The notes beneath the pieces are model-generated. The model made no database searches. It worked only from the letters and a program-made list of their open reading frames with translations, and was not told the origin of the DNA. From Pararcticibacter amylolyticus (GTDB taxonomy: Bacteria; Bacteroidota; Bacteroidia; Sphingobacteriales; Sphingobacteriaceae): a DNA stretch of 41,927 nt. Numbering within the stretch: position 1 is the stretch's first letter; every line of letters begins with the position of its first letter. The translations under genes and the position numbers were made by a program. Shown here in pieces: positions 8,653 through 16,052 of the stretch. The stretch is from contig NZ_QEAS01000001.1 in the NCBI RefSeq assembly GCF_003130405.1, forward strand, positions 443,793 to 485,719, read 5' to 3'.

Positions 8653-9690
8653 ATGTTTGAAAATAAAGATAAAACGGAAATAGATAAACTCGGGGAGTTT
8701 GGTCTGATAAACTACCTGACAAAGAATATAGAAATTAACAACTTATCCACATTGAAGGGAGTAGGTGATGATGCTGCTGTACTGAATTTTGAAGGAAAGA
8801 AAACGCTCATTTCTACTGATCTTCTACTGGATGGCATTCACTTCGATCTGGCGTATACTCCTTTAAAACACCTTGGTTACAAGGCCATTCAGGTAAATTT
8901 GAGCGATATCTATGCCATGAACGGGACAGCTACGCAGGTAACAGTGTCGCTCGGCTTTTCCAGTAAATTCCCTCTTGAGGCTGTAGAAGAGTTATATGAG
9001 GGTATGATGCTTGCCTGTAAAAAGTATAATGTGGATATCGTTGGAGGTGATACAACATCCTCCAGGCAGGGGCTGGTCATAAGTGTCACCAGTATTGGCT
9101 ATGCTGACGAACAGGAGATCTGCTACAGAAACACAGCTAATGAAGGCGACCTTATCTGTGTATCAGGAGATTTAGGAGGAGCATATCTGGGCCTGCAGCT
9201 CCTGGAGAGAGAAAAACAAATTTTTCTTGAAAATCCTAAGATTCAGCCTGACCTGGAAGGTAAGGATTATATCGTGGAAAGACAGTTGAAGCCGGAAGCA
9301 AGAAGGGACATCGTTCTGCTTTTGAAAGATCTGAAAGTAAAGCCCACGGCGATGATTGATATCTCTGATGGCCTTTCTTCTGAAGTGATACACATTTGTG
9401 TAGGATCGGAAAAGGGATGCAATCTTTATGAAGATAAAATTCCTTTAGATCCTATGACCTATGAGACTGCCCGGGAGTTTAATCTTGATCCTACGGTATG
9501 TGCTCTCTCAGGAGGTGAAGATTATGAATTGCTGTTCACTGTTGCACAGTCAGATTATCCGAAAATTCAGAATAATCCGGATATTACAGTGATCGGACAC
9601 ATTACAGATAAGGCTTCAGGTATGAATCTGATATCGAAGTCAGGGGCTGTTCACCCGCTGAAAGCTCAGGGCTGGAATTCATTTAAATAG
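8653..9690 (+). CDS. thiL: thiamine-phosphate kinase
   Basis: A 345-residue ATP-dependent kinase that makes thiamine diphosphate from thiamine monophosphate, the last step of thiamine cofactor synthesis. The AIR-synthase/PurM-like fold is shown by GDDAAV (38-43), the STDLLLDGIHF segment, GGDTTSS, the DISDGLSSEV segment, and GGEDYELLF near the C terminus. It stands alone with a 181-bp upstream gap containing AGC-rich repeat-like sequence. A perfect DnaA box (8743-8751) lies inside the coding region. It converges with rmuC, with a shared hairpin between them. Confidence 0.95.
   Translation: MFENKDKTEIDKLGEFGLINYLTKNIEINNLSTLKGVGDDAAVLNFEGKKTLISTDLLLDGIHFDLAYTPLKHLGYKAIQVNLSDIYAMNGTATQVTVSLGFSSKFPLEAVEELYEGMMLACKKYNVDIVGGDTTSSRQGLVISVTSIGYADEQEICYRNTANEGDLICVSGDLGGAYLGLQLLEREKQIFLENPKIQPDLEGKDYIVERQLKPEARRDIVLLLKDLKVKPTAMIDISDGLSSEVIHICVGSEKGCNLYEDKIPLDPMTYETAREFNLDPTVCALSGGEDYELLFTVAQSDYPKIQNNPDITVIGHITDKASGMNLISKSGAVHPLKAQGWNSFK
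8743..8751 (+). promoter_or_regulatory. DnaA box inside thiL
   Basis: An exact TTATCCACA, in the opposite orientation to the two boxes in the nadB-nadA gap. It is the only other perfect copy I found in the window. It may be coincidence, as the codons (Leu-Ser-Thr) are unremarkable. Confidence 0.3.
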
Positions 9691-9692
9691 AA

Positions 9693-9722
9693 TATTGTGG
9701 AAGATCTTATTCTTCCACAATA
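9693..9722. terminator. bidirectional terminator between thiL and rmuC
   Basis: A perfect 12-bp stem (9693-9704 with 9711-9722) closes a 6-base loop. It starts 3 bp after the thiL stop, and its right arm covers the last codons and stop of rmuC on the other strand. It can therefore serve both converging transcripts. Confidence 0.7.
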
Positions 9723-11062
9723 AATCTTGAATCAATTTGCTTCGAAGCCTTTGCGCCTAGCTTTTTAAGTGCTTCGATCTTGCCGACAATATTACCGTTG
9801 CCGCTTGAAAGTTTGTTAAAGGCCTCCCCATAAGCATCACGTGCTTTATCAAGGCTCTCCCCTACCCTCTTCAGATCGCTGAGAAAAGAAACAAATTTAT
9901 CATAAAGAGCACCTGCCCGGGTGGCAATGTCTATTGCATTTCTGGTCTGTTTCTCCTGTTTCCATACAGAGGAGATCGTTTTTAAGGTAGCCAGAAGTGT
10001 AGAGGGTGTCACGATAACCACCCGTTTGTTCCAGGCAAACTCGAACAGTTCAATATCATGCTGAACAGCTATGGCGAAGGATGATTCAATAGGTATGAAA
10101 AGCAATACGAAATCGGGAGAGTTTACGGCATACAGATCACAGTAATTCTTGCTGCAAAGATTTTTAATATGATTTTTAATGGATGTGATGTGATCATTCA
10201 GGTAACTTAACCTTTCGCTATCTGTATCACAGTTAACCAGGCGGTTATAAGCGATGAGAGACACCTTCGAATCGATGATCAGGTGTTTATCGTCAGGGAG
10301 GTTAATCACTACATCGGGCTGAAGCCTGTTTCCACTTTCATCAGTAAAACTCGCTTGTTTTGAATAACTTTCGCCCGCTATCAAACCTGAAGCTTCAAGT
10401 ATTCTGTCCAGCACTACTTCACCCCAGTTCCCCTGCTTTTTGCTGTCTGCTTTCAGGGCTTTTGTCAGATTATTCGCTTCATCACTTATCTGTTTGTTCA
10501 GTTCGATCAGTTTAATTATCTCCCCTTTCAGTACATTTCTTTCCGCCGATTCAGCAGAATATGCCTTTTCAACCTTTTCTTCGAATGAACGGATATTTTC
10601 TTTCAGCGGATTTAAAAGCAGATCAAGGTTGAAACGATTGACTTCTGTAAATTTTTGTGTTTTCTCCTCCAGTATCCTGTTTGCAAGCAATTCGAAATCC
10701 TTGCTTAGTTTGATATGAAGCTTTTCTATCTCGTCTTTTTGCTCTGCAATTTTCTCCTGCTGGGTTTTGATGTAAATGCGGGTGCTTTCGTAAGAAATAT
10801 TAACAGCAGCCAGGTTCTGTCTTTCCTGATGCAGTTCTGATTGAAGTTTCTGTAGTTCCTGACGCAGAACGTAAACTGTATTTTCCTTTTCCTGCCATAC
10901 ATTGCCAAAGCGTTCTTCCGCTTTAGCTAGATCAATTTTTAATTGTTCGTTTTCCGACTTCAGTGATGCAACATCCTTCTTTAAGGAAGCATTTCCTTTC
11001 AGGAAGACGAGTGAGATGAATACTAACAAAATTAATATTAACCCTATATAAATAACTTCCAT
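9707..11062 (-). CDS. rmuC: DNA recombination protein RmuC homologue
   Basis: A 451-residue protein. It has an N-terminal membrane helix (residues of about 3-21), a long coiled coil (about 28-160), and a C-terminal RmuC domain with the conserved KKQGNWGEVVLDRIL and LIIDSKVSLIAYN segments of the restriction-endonuclease-like core. E. coli RmuC limits inversions at short inverted repeats; its biochemical activity is poorly defined. A TTG start at 11080 is possible, but it would fall inside a perfect -7 box (11078-11085), so the ATG at 11062 is preferred. It converges with thiL. Confidence 0.92.
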   Translation of the reverse strand: MEVIYIGLILILLVFISLVFLKGNASLKKDVASLKSENEQLKIDLAKAEERFGNVWQEKENTVYVLRQELQKLQSELHQERQNLAAVNISYESTRIYIKTQQEKIAEQKDEIEKLHIKLSKDFELLANRILEEKTQKFTEVNRFNLDLLLNPLKENIRSFEEKVEKAYSAESAERNVLKGEIIKLIELNKQISDEANNLTKALKADSKKQGNWGEVVLDRILEASGLIAGESYSKQASFTDESGNRLQPDVVINLPDDKHLIIDSKVSLIAYNRLVNCDTDSERLSYLNDHITSIKNHIKNLCSKNYCDLYAVNSPDFVLLFIPIESSFAIAVQHDIELFEFAWNKRVVIVTPSTLLATLKTISSVWKQEKQTRNAIDIATRAGALYDKFVSFLSDLKRVGESLDKARDAYGEAFNKLSSGNGNIVGKIEALKKLGAKASKQIDSRFIVEE

Positions 11063-11077
11063 TACTAATTTTTTTAT

Positions 11078-11085
11078 CAAATTTA
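11078..11085 (-). promoter_or_regulatory. -7 promoter element of rmuC
   Basis: TAAATTTG on the minus strand, an exact match to the Bacteroidota -7 form TAnnTTTG. Initiation a few bases downstream would leave a leader of about 10 bases before the ATG at 11062. No clear -33 TTTG is seen at the usual spacing. Confidence 0.5.
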
Positions 11086-11303
11086 GGCAAAAATATGTGA
11101 TTAAAGAATGTGTGTTATTTAATATGCGGAGATGCGGCCGGTTTTCAAGAACCCTGAATAGTTGTCTTTAAAAGTTTTTCGGGAATGAAGAAATGTCAGT
11201 GCCTTTTGTAACACTACCATTGATAAATGTGTTATATGTAAATTATTAGTGATAATTTCATGCAGGAATACTTTTTGAGATCGTTAAATAAAATTAATTG
11301 GAA

Positions 11304-12002
11304 ATGGGATCATTAGGTTTAATATTGATTATAGGCGTTGCATTGATAAGTTTTATAGTGCAGGCGCGTTTTAAAAGCAAATTCAGGGAATACTCAGAAA
11401 CACCTTTGTCATCAGGAATGACCGGAAGAGATATAGCTGAAAAAATGCTGCAGGATAATGGAATTTATGATGTGCAGATTATATCAGTGGAAGGCTCATT
11501 GACGGATCATTATAATCCGCAGAACCGGACGGTTAACCTGAGTCCTGACGTATACCATGGAAGAAGTATAGCTGCCGCCGCTGTTGCAGCACATGAATGC
11601 GGGCATGCCGTTCAGCACGCTAAAGCATATTCATGGCTCCAGTTCCGTTCAGCTATGGTGCCTGTGGTTAATGTGGCTGCAAATCTCCTCCAGTGGGTGT
11701 TTATGCTGGGTATTATCATGGCTGCCTCAAGTATGGGATATAATTTGCTTTTAATAGCCTTCGGCGCAATGATTGTTATGACATTGTTCAGCGTGATAAC
11801 CCTCCCTGTCGAATTTGATGCAAGTAACAGAGCATTAGCATGGCTGCAAACAAACCGCGGGATCATGCAAACCAGTACAGAACATGGCCAGGCTAAGAAT
11901 GCGCTTTGGTGGGCGGCTATGACTTATGTAGTTGCTGCTTTAGGCTCCCTTGCTCAGCTGTTATATATTGGTATGATGTTATTCGGCGGAAGAAGGGATT
12001 AA
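11304..12002 (+). CDS. zinc metallopeptidase, YugP-like membrane protein
   Basis: A 232-residue protein of the neutral zinc metallopeptidase family (Zn_peptidase_2, YugP-like). It has an N-terminal transmembrane helix (about 4-20), a conserved domain with the metal-binding HECGH (97-101) followed by AVQHAKAYSWLQFR, a pair of central helices (about 115-160), and a C-terminal hydrophobic segment. The family is membrane-bound with the active site thought to be cytosolic; its substrate is unknown. A TTG lies two codons upstream, but the ATG at 11304 is preferred. A strong terminator follows. Confidence 0.93.
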   Translation: MGSLGLILIIGVALISFIVQARFKSKFREYSETPLSSGMTGRDIAEKMLQDNGIYDVQIISVEGSLTDHYNPQNRTVNLSPDVYHGRSIAAAAVAAHECGHAVQHAKAYSWLQFRSAMVPVVNVAANLLQWVFMLGIIMAASSMGYNLLLIAFGAMIVMTLFSVITLPVEFDASNRALAWLQTNRGIMQTSTEHGQAKNALWWAAMTYVVAALGSLAQLLYIGMMLFGGRRD

Positions 12003-12035
12003 TATAAATAAGAAACTTGTTTAGCAAAAATAGAG

Positions 12036-12060
12036 GGGCACCCGGTGGTGCCCTTTTTTT
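12036..12060 (+). terminator. Rho-independent terminator after the zinc peptidase gene
   Basis: A 7-bp GC-rich stem GGGCACC/GGTGCCC with a CGGT tetraloop, followed at once by a run of T. It begins 34 bp after the stop codon. Confidence 0.9.
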
Positions 12061-12443
12061 ATGGCGAATTCCTCAATTCTTACAGTCTTTTTATAAGAAT
12101 TATTTCACCCTTGTTCTTCTATACAAGCGCAAGCGGTCGCTTTTACTTCTATTTCGCTGCCCGCAGATTGGATTTTGTAGTTTTGTTGCCGGAGAAAAGT
12201 CGTATGAAAGCCCCTGGACCTATAAATAAGAATGCAATGCCGAACGGACTTCTCTTAATAATTGGTGTGCATTCCTTTCAGGTGACCTGTCCTATTTGCA
12301 TAGACATACCTGATGATTATACTCTAGCAAAGAAGATGGATAATAGCCCGGCACTGGCAACGCCGACGGCCGTTTATTATTTATTAATCACTTAAAGAGG
12401 AAAGTAAGAAGAAATATGGTAGAATATAAGCAGTACCCTTAAT
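12061..12443. other. 383-bp gap without a convincing gene
   Basis: The stretch lies between the terminator of the zinc peptidase gene and the end of apaG on the minus strand. A plus-strand frame is open from 12045 to 12395, but its start lies inside the terminator stem, and the product is low-complexity and unlike a folded protein. On the minus strand, short hydrophobic stretches (for example GIAFLFIGPGAFIRLF) are interrupted by stops and could be a decayed membrane-protein gene. I see no RNA motif. I give it no function. Confidence 0.4.
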
Positions 12444-12830
12444 TTAGTTCATTTTATATGGTGCGATCATAATGAACTCAGGGATGTTCACTTCAAATTC
12501 TTCGCTGTCCACCAGACGTCTCATCGCATAACAGCCTTTCATGCTTCCTATGTCCGTTTTTAAATTACACCCTGAAACATATTCATGAGAGGCTCCTGGT
12601 TCAATAACGGGTTGTAAACCAACTACACCATCGCCTTCAATCTCACGGTGTGTTCCGTTTGAATCGAAAATTTGCCAGTGACGTCTCATCAGTTGCACGC
12701 TGTACCCTGTGAGGTTTTCTATATTGATTTTGTATGCAAACATATAGTGGTCATACAACGGATTGGAATACTCCGGTTGATAAATTGTTTCTACGGAAAT
12801 TTTTACGCCTTCAGTAATTTGTGTTACCAT
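12444..12830 (-). CDS. apaG: ApaG family protein
   Basis: A 128-residue, single-domain protein of normal ApaG length. The fold is a fibronectin-type beta-sandwich. Typical segments are YAYKINIEN-like FAYKINIENLTGYSVQLMRRHW, WQIFDSNG, EVEGDGVVG-like REIEGDGVVGLQPVI, and the GxxYEY-like SHEYVSGC. The name comes from an E. coli phenotype; the function is unproven, with links to Co2+ resistance and to pyrophosphate-containing nucleotides reported in the literature. Transcribed alone. Confidence 0.94.
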   Translation of the reverse strand: MVTQITEGVKISVETIYQPEYSNPLYDHYMFAYKINIENLTGYSVQLMRRHWQIFDSNGTHREIEGDGVVGLQPVIEPGASHEYVSGCNLKTDIGSMKGCYAMRRLVDSEEFEVNIPEFIMIAPYKMN

Positions 12831-12933
12831 AACTAACGTTTTTAATCATTTAACCAAAACACAAAAATCAAGCCAGCAATTCAAACTTGTCCAGCTATGA
12901 CTCATCAATTACCTTTCATACTGATGATAAGGA

Positions 12934-13929
12934 TTATACGTGGGCAGTTTCGAAAAAGTTTTCTTTTATTTCAGCAAGTACAGACGCAATTTCAGAAACG
13001 TTTTCCAGAGAAACAAGTCTCATCCGGTAATCTTTAAAGTTAGGAATGCCTTTAAAGTAATTAGAGTAGTGTCTTCTCATTTCAAAGATCCCTGTTTTTT
13101 CTCCCTTCCACTCTATTGATTTTTGCAAATGTGTGGAGCATACATCTACACGTTCTGCTATTGTGGGACCAGCTAAATATTCTCCTGTTTTAAAAAAGTG
13201 CTTTATTTCCCTGAATATCCAGGGATAGCCTATAGCCCCCCGCCCGATCATGATTCCGTCAACCTCGTATTCAAGTCTCCAGTTGGCAGCCTTTTCTACT
13301 GAATCAACATCACCATTTCCGAATACCGGTATATTTACGTACGGATTCCTTTTAATATCCCTGATGAGGGACCAGTCTGCATTCCCTTTATACATTTGTG
13401 ACCGGGTGCGGCCATGAATCGTCAGGGCCTTTATCCCAACGTCCTGGAGCCTCTCTGCCACTTCATACACGTTCTTTGTATGATCATCCCACCCAAGTCT
13501 GGTTTTTACCGTTACGGGGAGATGAGTGGCCTCTACAACAGCCTTCGTCATCTGGACCATTTTGTCGATATTCTGAAGAAGGCTCGCCCCTGCTCCTTTA
13601 CATGCAACATTCTTTACCGGACAACCATAATTGATATCGATGAGGTCGGGATTTGCCTTTGTAGCAATTTCAGCTGCCTCTCTCATTGAATCTATGTTAC
13701 TGCCGAATATCTGGATGCCTATTGGGCGTTCATATTCAAAAATATCCAGCTTTTGACGGCTTTTCGCTGCATCCCTGATCAACCCCTCCGAGGAAATAAA
13801 TTCGGTGTACATCATATCAACCCCATTTTGCTTACACACGTAACGAAATGGCGGATCACTGACATCTTCCATCGGTGCAAGAAGCAGCGGGAACTCACCT
13901 AAATTAATATTTCCAATTTTTACAGACAT
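12934..13929 (-). CDS. dusB: tRNA-dihydrouridine synthase, DusB type
   Basis: A 331-residue FMN enzyme that reduces specific uridines in the tRNA D-loop to dihydrouridine with NADPH. The TIM-barrel start LLLAPMEDVSDPPFR (15-29), the active-site NYGCP with catalytic Cys103, the KTRLGWDD segment, HGRTRSQMYKG, and the GNGDV and IMIGRGAIGYPWIF phosphate-binding segments are all present. The length is standard. The start (ATG at 13929) is 54 bp from the start of the divergent CPBP gene, and the two share an overlapping promoter region. Confidence 0.95.
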   Translation of the reverse strand: MSVKIGNINLGEFPLLLAPMEDVSDPPFRYVCKQNGVDMMYTEFISSEGLIRDAAKSRQKLDIFEYERPIGIQIFGSNIDSMREAAEIATKANPDLIDINYGCPVKNVACKGAGASLLQNIDKMVQMTKAVVEATHLPVTVKTRLGWDDHTKNVYEVAERLQDVGIKALTIHGRTRSQMYKGNADWSLIRDIKRNPYVNIPVFGNGDVDSVEKAANWRLEYEVDGIMIGRGAIGYPWIFREIKHFFKTGEYLAGPTIAERVDVCSTHLQKSIEWKGEKTGIFEMRRHYSNYFKGIPNFKDYRMRLVSLENVSEIASVLAEIKENFFETAHV

Positions 13930-13947
13930 CTCTTCTCTCCAATACTA

Positions 13948-13955
13948 TATCTTTG
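13948..13955 (+). promoter_or_regulatory. -7 element for the CPBP/DUF2007/cdsA operon
   Basis: TATCTTTG, an exact TAnnTTTG match, 28 bp before the chosen ATG at 13984. It faces right. A clear -33 TTTG is not visible. Confidence 0.55.
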
Positions 13956-13962
13956 CAAATTG

Positions 13963-13970
13963 CAAAAATA
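13963..13970 (-). promoter_or_regulatory. -7 element for dusB
   Basis: TATTTTTG on the minus strand, an exact TAnnTTTG match, 33 bp before the dusB ATG. It faces left, so the two predicted start regions cross within about 25 bp. The spacer carries a repeated TTGCAA. Confidence 0.5.
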
Positions 13971-13983
13971 CGAAAATAAAGCT

Positions 13984-14907
13984 ATGGTGTCTCCTCACAC
14001 GTCAGCCAGGCGTCATCCTTTTACATCGCTGCTTTTGCTGCTGTTAATTATCGCAATTTGCTATTTTGTGTTTGGCGTTATAGCGGTATTTCTAACAGTG
14101 TTCTTTTATGGCGGAAGCTTAACGGCACTTTCTTTTGATCAGATGAGCCCAGATGCGATCAGGATGATCCAGGGAATTGTTGCGACAGGAGCTTTTGTGG
14201 TACCTCCGCTCATTTTGTCGTGGAGCGAACAACACTATAAGAATCATTACTTCGGCCGTATCCGTAATCCGAATGTTTCACTGGTAGTCCTCACAGTTGT
14301 TATTTTATTTGTTTTTTCGCCCTTTGCCGAGTGGATAAACAGAGTGAACCAGGGAATGCATTTTCCTGAGAGCCTCAAATGGATAGAAAACTGGATGCGG
14401 ATGAAAGAAGACGGCCTTGCAGAGCTTACCAGCAAACTGTTGATTATGCGTTCTTTTCCCGACCTCTTAATTAACTTGCTTGTTATAGCGATTATACCGG
14501 CAGTAGGCGAAGAGTTGCTTTTTAGAGGAGGTTTGCAGAGTATTCTTGTCAGGTGGAGCGGAAATTATCATTTGGCTGTATGGGTTTCTGCTATTATATT
14601 CAGTGCGATCCATGTACAATTTTTTGGATTCTTACCACGGATGCTCTTAGGAGTATTATTTGGGTATATTTTTGTTTGGAGCGGCAGCATCGTGTTTCCG
14701 GTCCTTGGTCATTTTGTAAACAATGGTATGGCAGTAGCGGCAGCTTACTTCCTTCAAAAAAATGGCCGCTCTCTTGATGATCTCGACAATATGCAAAGCA
14801 GTTCGATATATGCAGTGATAGCGAGCTTCGTTTTTACTTTGCTGCTCATGCTGGTTTTTCGTACTCTTTCTGAGAGGATAAAATTAAATAGTTATGAAAA
14901 TGAATAA
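13984..14907 (+). CDS. CPBP family intramembrane metalloprotease
   Basis: A 307-residue, multi-pass membrane protein of the CAAX-protease/bacteriocin-processing (Abi) family. Hydrophobic segments occur at about 17-45, 60-75, 95-113, 155-172, 185-240 and 280-298. The catalytic motif GEELLFRG (Glu176, Glu177, Arg181) is followed by AIHVQFFGF (second motif) and GHFVNN (third motif), which together carry the expected metal-binding residues. The substrate is unknown. The open frame starts with TTG at 13960, but the ATG at 13984 is preferred because the TTG lies within the promoter. It overlaps the next gene by 14 bp and heads a three-gene operon with cdsA. Confidence 0.93.
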   Translation: MVSPHTSARRHPFTSLLLLLLIIAICYFVFGVIAVFLTVFFYGGSLTALSFDQMSPDAIRMIQGIVATGAFVVPPLILSWSEQHYKNHYFGRIRNPNVSLVVLTVVILFVFSPFAEWINRVNQGMHFPESLKWIENWMRMKEDGLAELTSKLLIMRSFPDLLINLLVIAIIPAVGEELLFRGGLQSILVRWSGNYHLAVWVSAIIFSAIHVQFFGFLPRMLLGVLFGYIFVWSGSIVFPVLGHFVNNGMAVAAAYFLQKNGRSLDDLDNMQSSSIYAVIASFVFTLLLMLVFRTLSERIKLNSYENE

Positions 14908-15103
14908 TGATTGGGTCAAGGTGTATACCTCAAACGATTATTACAAATCTGAAATAGTAAAACAGGTTTTAATAGAGAACGAAATTGAAGCCGTATTGCT
15001 TGATAAGAGCGGTTTTCCTTATCGTATTGGAGAAGTAGAAGTATACACTCACAAAGATAATTTTCAGCGGGCTACGGAGGTGATTTTAAGCTCTGAACTA
15101 TGA
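14894..15103 (+). CDS. DUF2007 domain protein
   Basis: A 69-residue cytosolic protein matching the DUF2007 pattern (putative signal-transducing protein, GlnB-like fold). It begins KVYTSNDYYKSEIVKQVLIENEIEA and ends with the KDNFQRATEVI helix. Function is unknown. It overlaps the CPBP gene by 14 bp and the cdsA start by 4 bp (ATGA), so the three are translationally coupled. This neighbour order is common in Bacteroidota. Confidence 0.9.
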   Translation: MKMNNDWVKVYTSNDYYKSEIVKQVLIENEIEAVLLDKSGFPYRIGEVEVYTHKDNFQRATEVILSSEL

Positions 15104-15909
15104 AGACCAGGGCAATAACAGGCTTTTTCTTTGTACTGGTGATGCTTTCCTCTGTTTTATTGGGAGAAATCACCTTTGTTATATTTTTCTCTCTCCTGGG
15201 ACTTCTGAGCCTCGATGAGTTTTACCGGCTGGTAAAAACAGATGAAATAAGACCTCTGCGGGCCGGGGGAATTTTACTCGGACTGACTGCTTTTATCGCT
15301 TTCATACTCCATTTAATTCTTAATAAAGACTTGTCTCTTTTGCTGGCGGTTATCCCGGTTTCAGTCATTTTATGTATCGCCGAATTATATAGAAAAGAAC
15401 GAAAACCATTTCATTCTGTATCATACACTTTTCTGGGAGTTTTAATGGTTATTGCCCCTTTCTGTTTTTACATAGGAGCAGCTTTTGCCGGTGGAGAATA
15501 TAATTATCACTATTCTCTTGGCTTTTTAATTCTTCTATGGTCCAGTGACACCGGTGCTTACCTGGCCGGCATGAAATTTGGTAAGAACAAGCTTTTTGAA
15601 CGCCATTCACCTAAGAAGACCTGGGAAGGTTTTTTGGGCGGGATGTTTATGAGTTTGCTGGCGGCATTTATCCTGAGTACTCAATTTACCGGGATTTCTC
15701 AGGTGAGCTGGGCCGTTATGTCCCTGATAATTGTTGTATGCGGGACTTTTGGCGATTTATTTGAATCAATGTTAAAGAGAAGTATGGAAGTGAAAGATTC
15801 AGGATCTTTACTTCCCGGACATGGGGGGCTTCTCGACCGGTTTGATGGTTTGCTTTTATCAGCGCCATTGGTTTATGTATATTTATATTGTGTTTTTCAA
15901 TATAATTAG
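15100..15909 (+). CDS. cdsA: phosphatidate cytidylyltransferase
   Basis: A 269-residue membrane enzyme that makes CDP-diacylglycerol from phosphatidate and CTP, the branch point of phospholipid synthesis. It has about eight hydrophobic segments. The family signature occupies residues 226-249, with KR at 226-227, KD at 232-233, PGHGG at 239-243, and DRFD at 246-249; all expected residues are present. SxDTGAYLAG-like SSDTGAYLAG lies earlier, and SPKKTWEG follows. It is the last gene of the CPBP operon, with start overlap of 4 bp. Confidence 0.96.
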   Translation: MKTRAITGFFFVLVMLSSVLLGEITFVIFFSLLGLLSLDEFYRLVKTDEIRPLRAGGILLGLTAFIAFILHLILNKDLSLLLAVIPVSVILCIAELYRKERKPFHSVSYTFLGVLMVIAPFCFYIGAAFAGGEYNYHYSLGFLILLWSSDTGAYLAGMKFGKNKLFERHSPKKTWEGFLGGMFMSLLAAFILSTQFTGISQVSWAVMSLIIVVCGTFGDLFESMLKRSMEVKDSGSLLPGHGGLLDRFDGLLLSAPLVYVYLYCVFQYN

Positions 15910-16052
15910 GAGCATGCATACTCCTTAAACGAAGCGAACAGGTATTTACCTGAAAAGCACTGTTGAAGCCAACCTTGCCGCGACGCCGGTCATCGTTAGG
16001 GTATGGAATGTTCAGCGGTTCACTGTCTATATTATGATAGCGGTTTTATAAA

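Noticed and set aside
12045-12395. A plus-strand frame of 116 codons after the zinc peptidase
   Set aside because: It starts inside the terminator stem, has no recognisable domain, and its composition is not like the neighbours. Kept as a non-coding gap.
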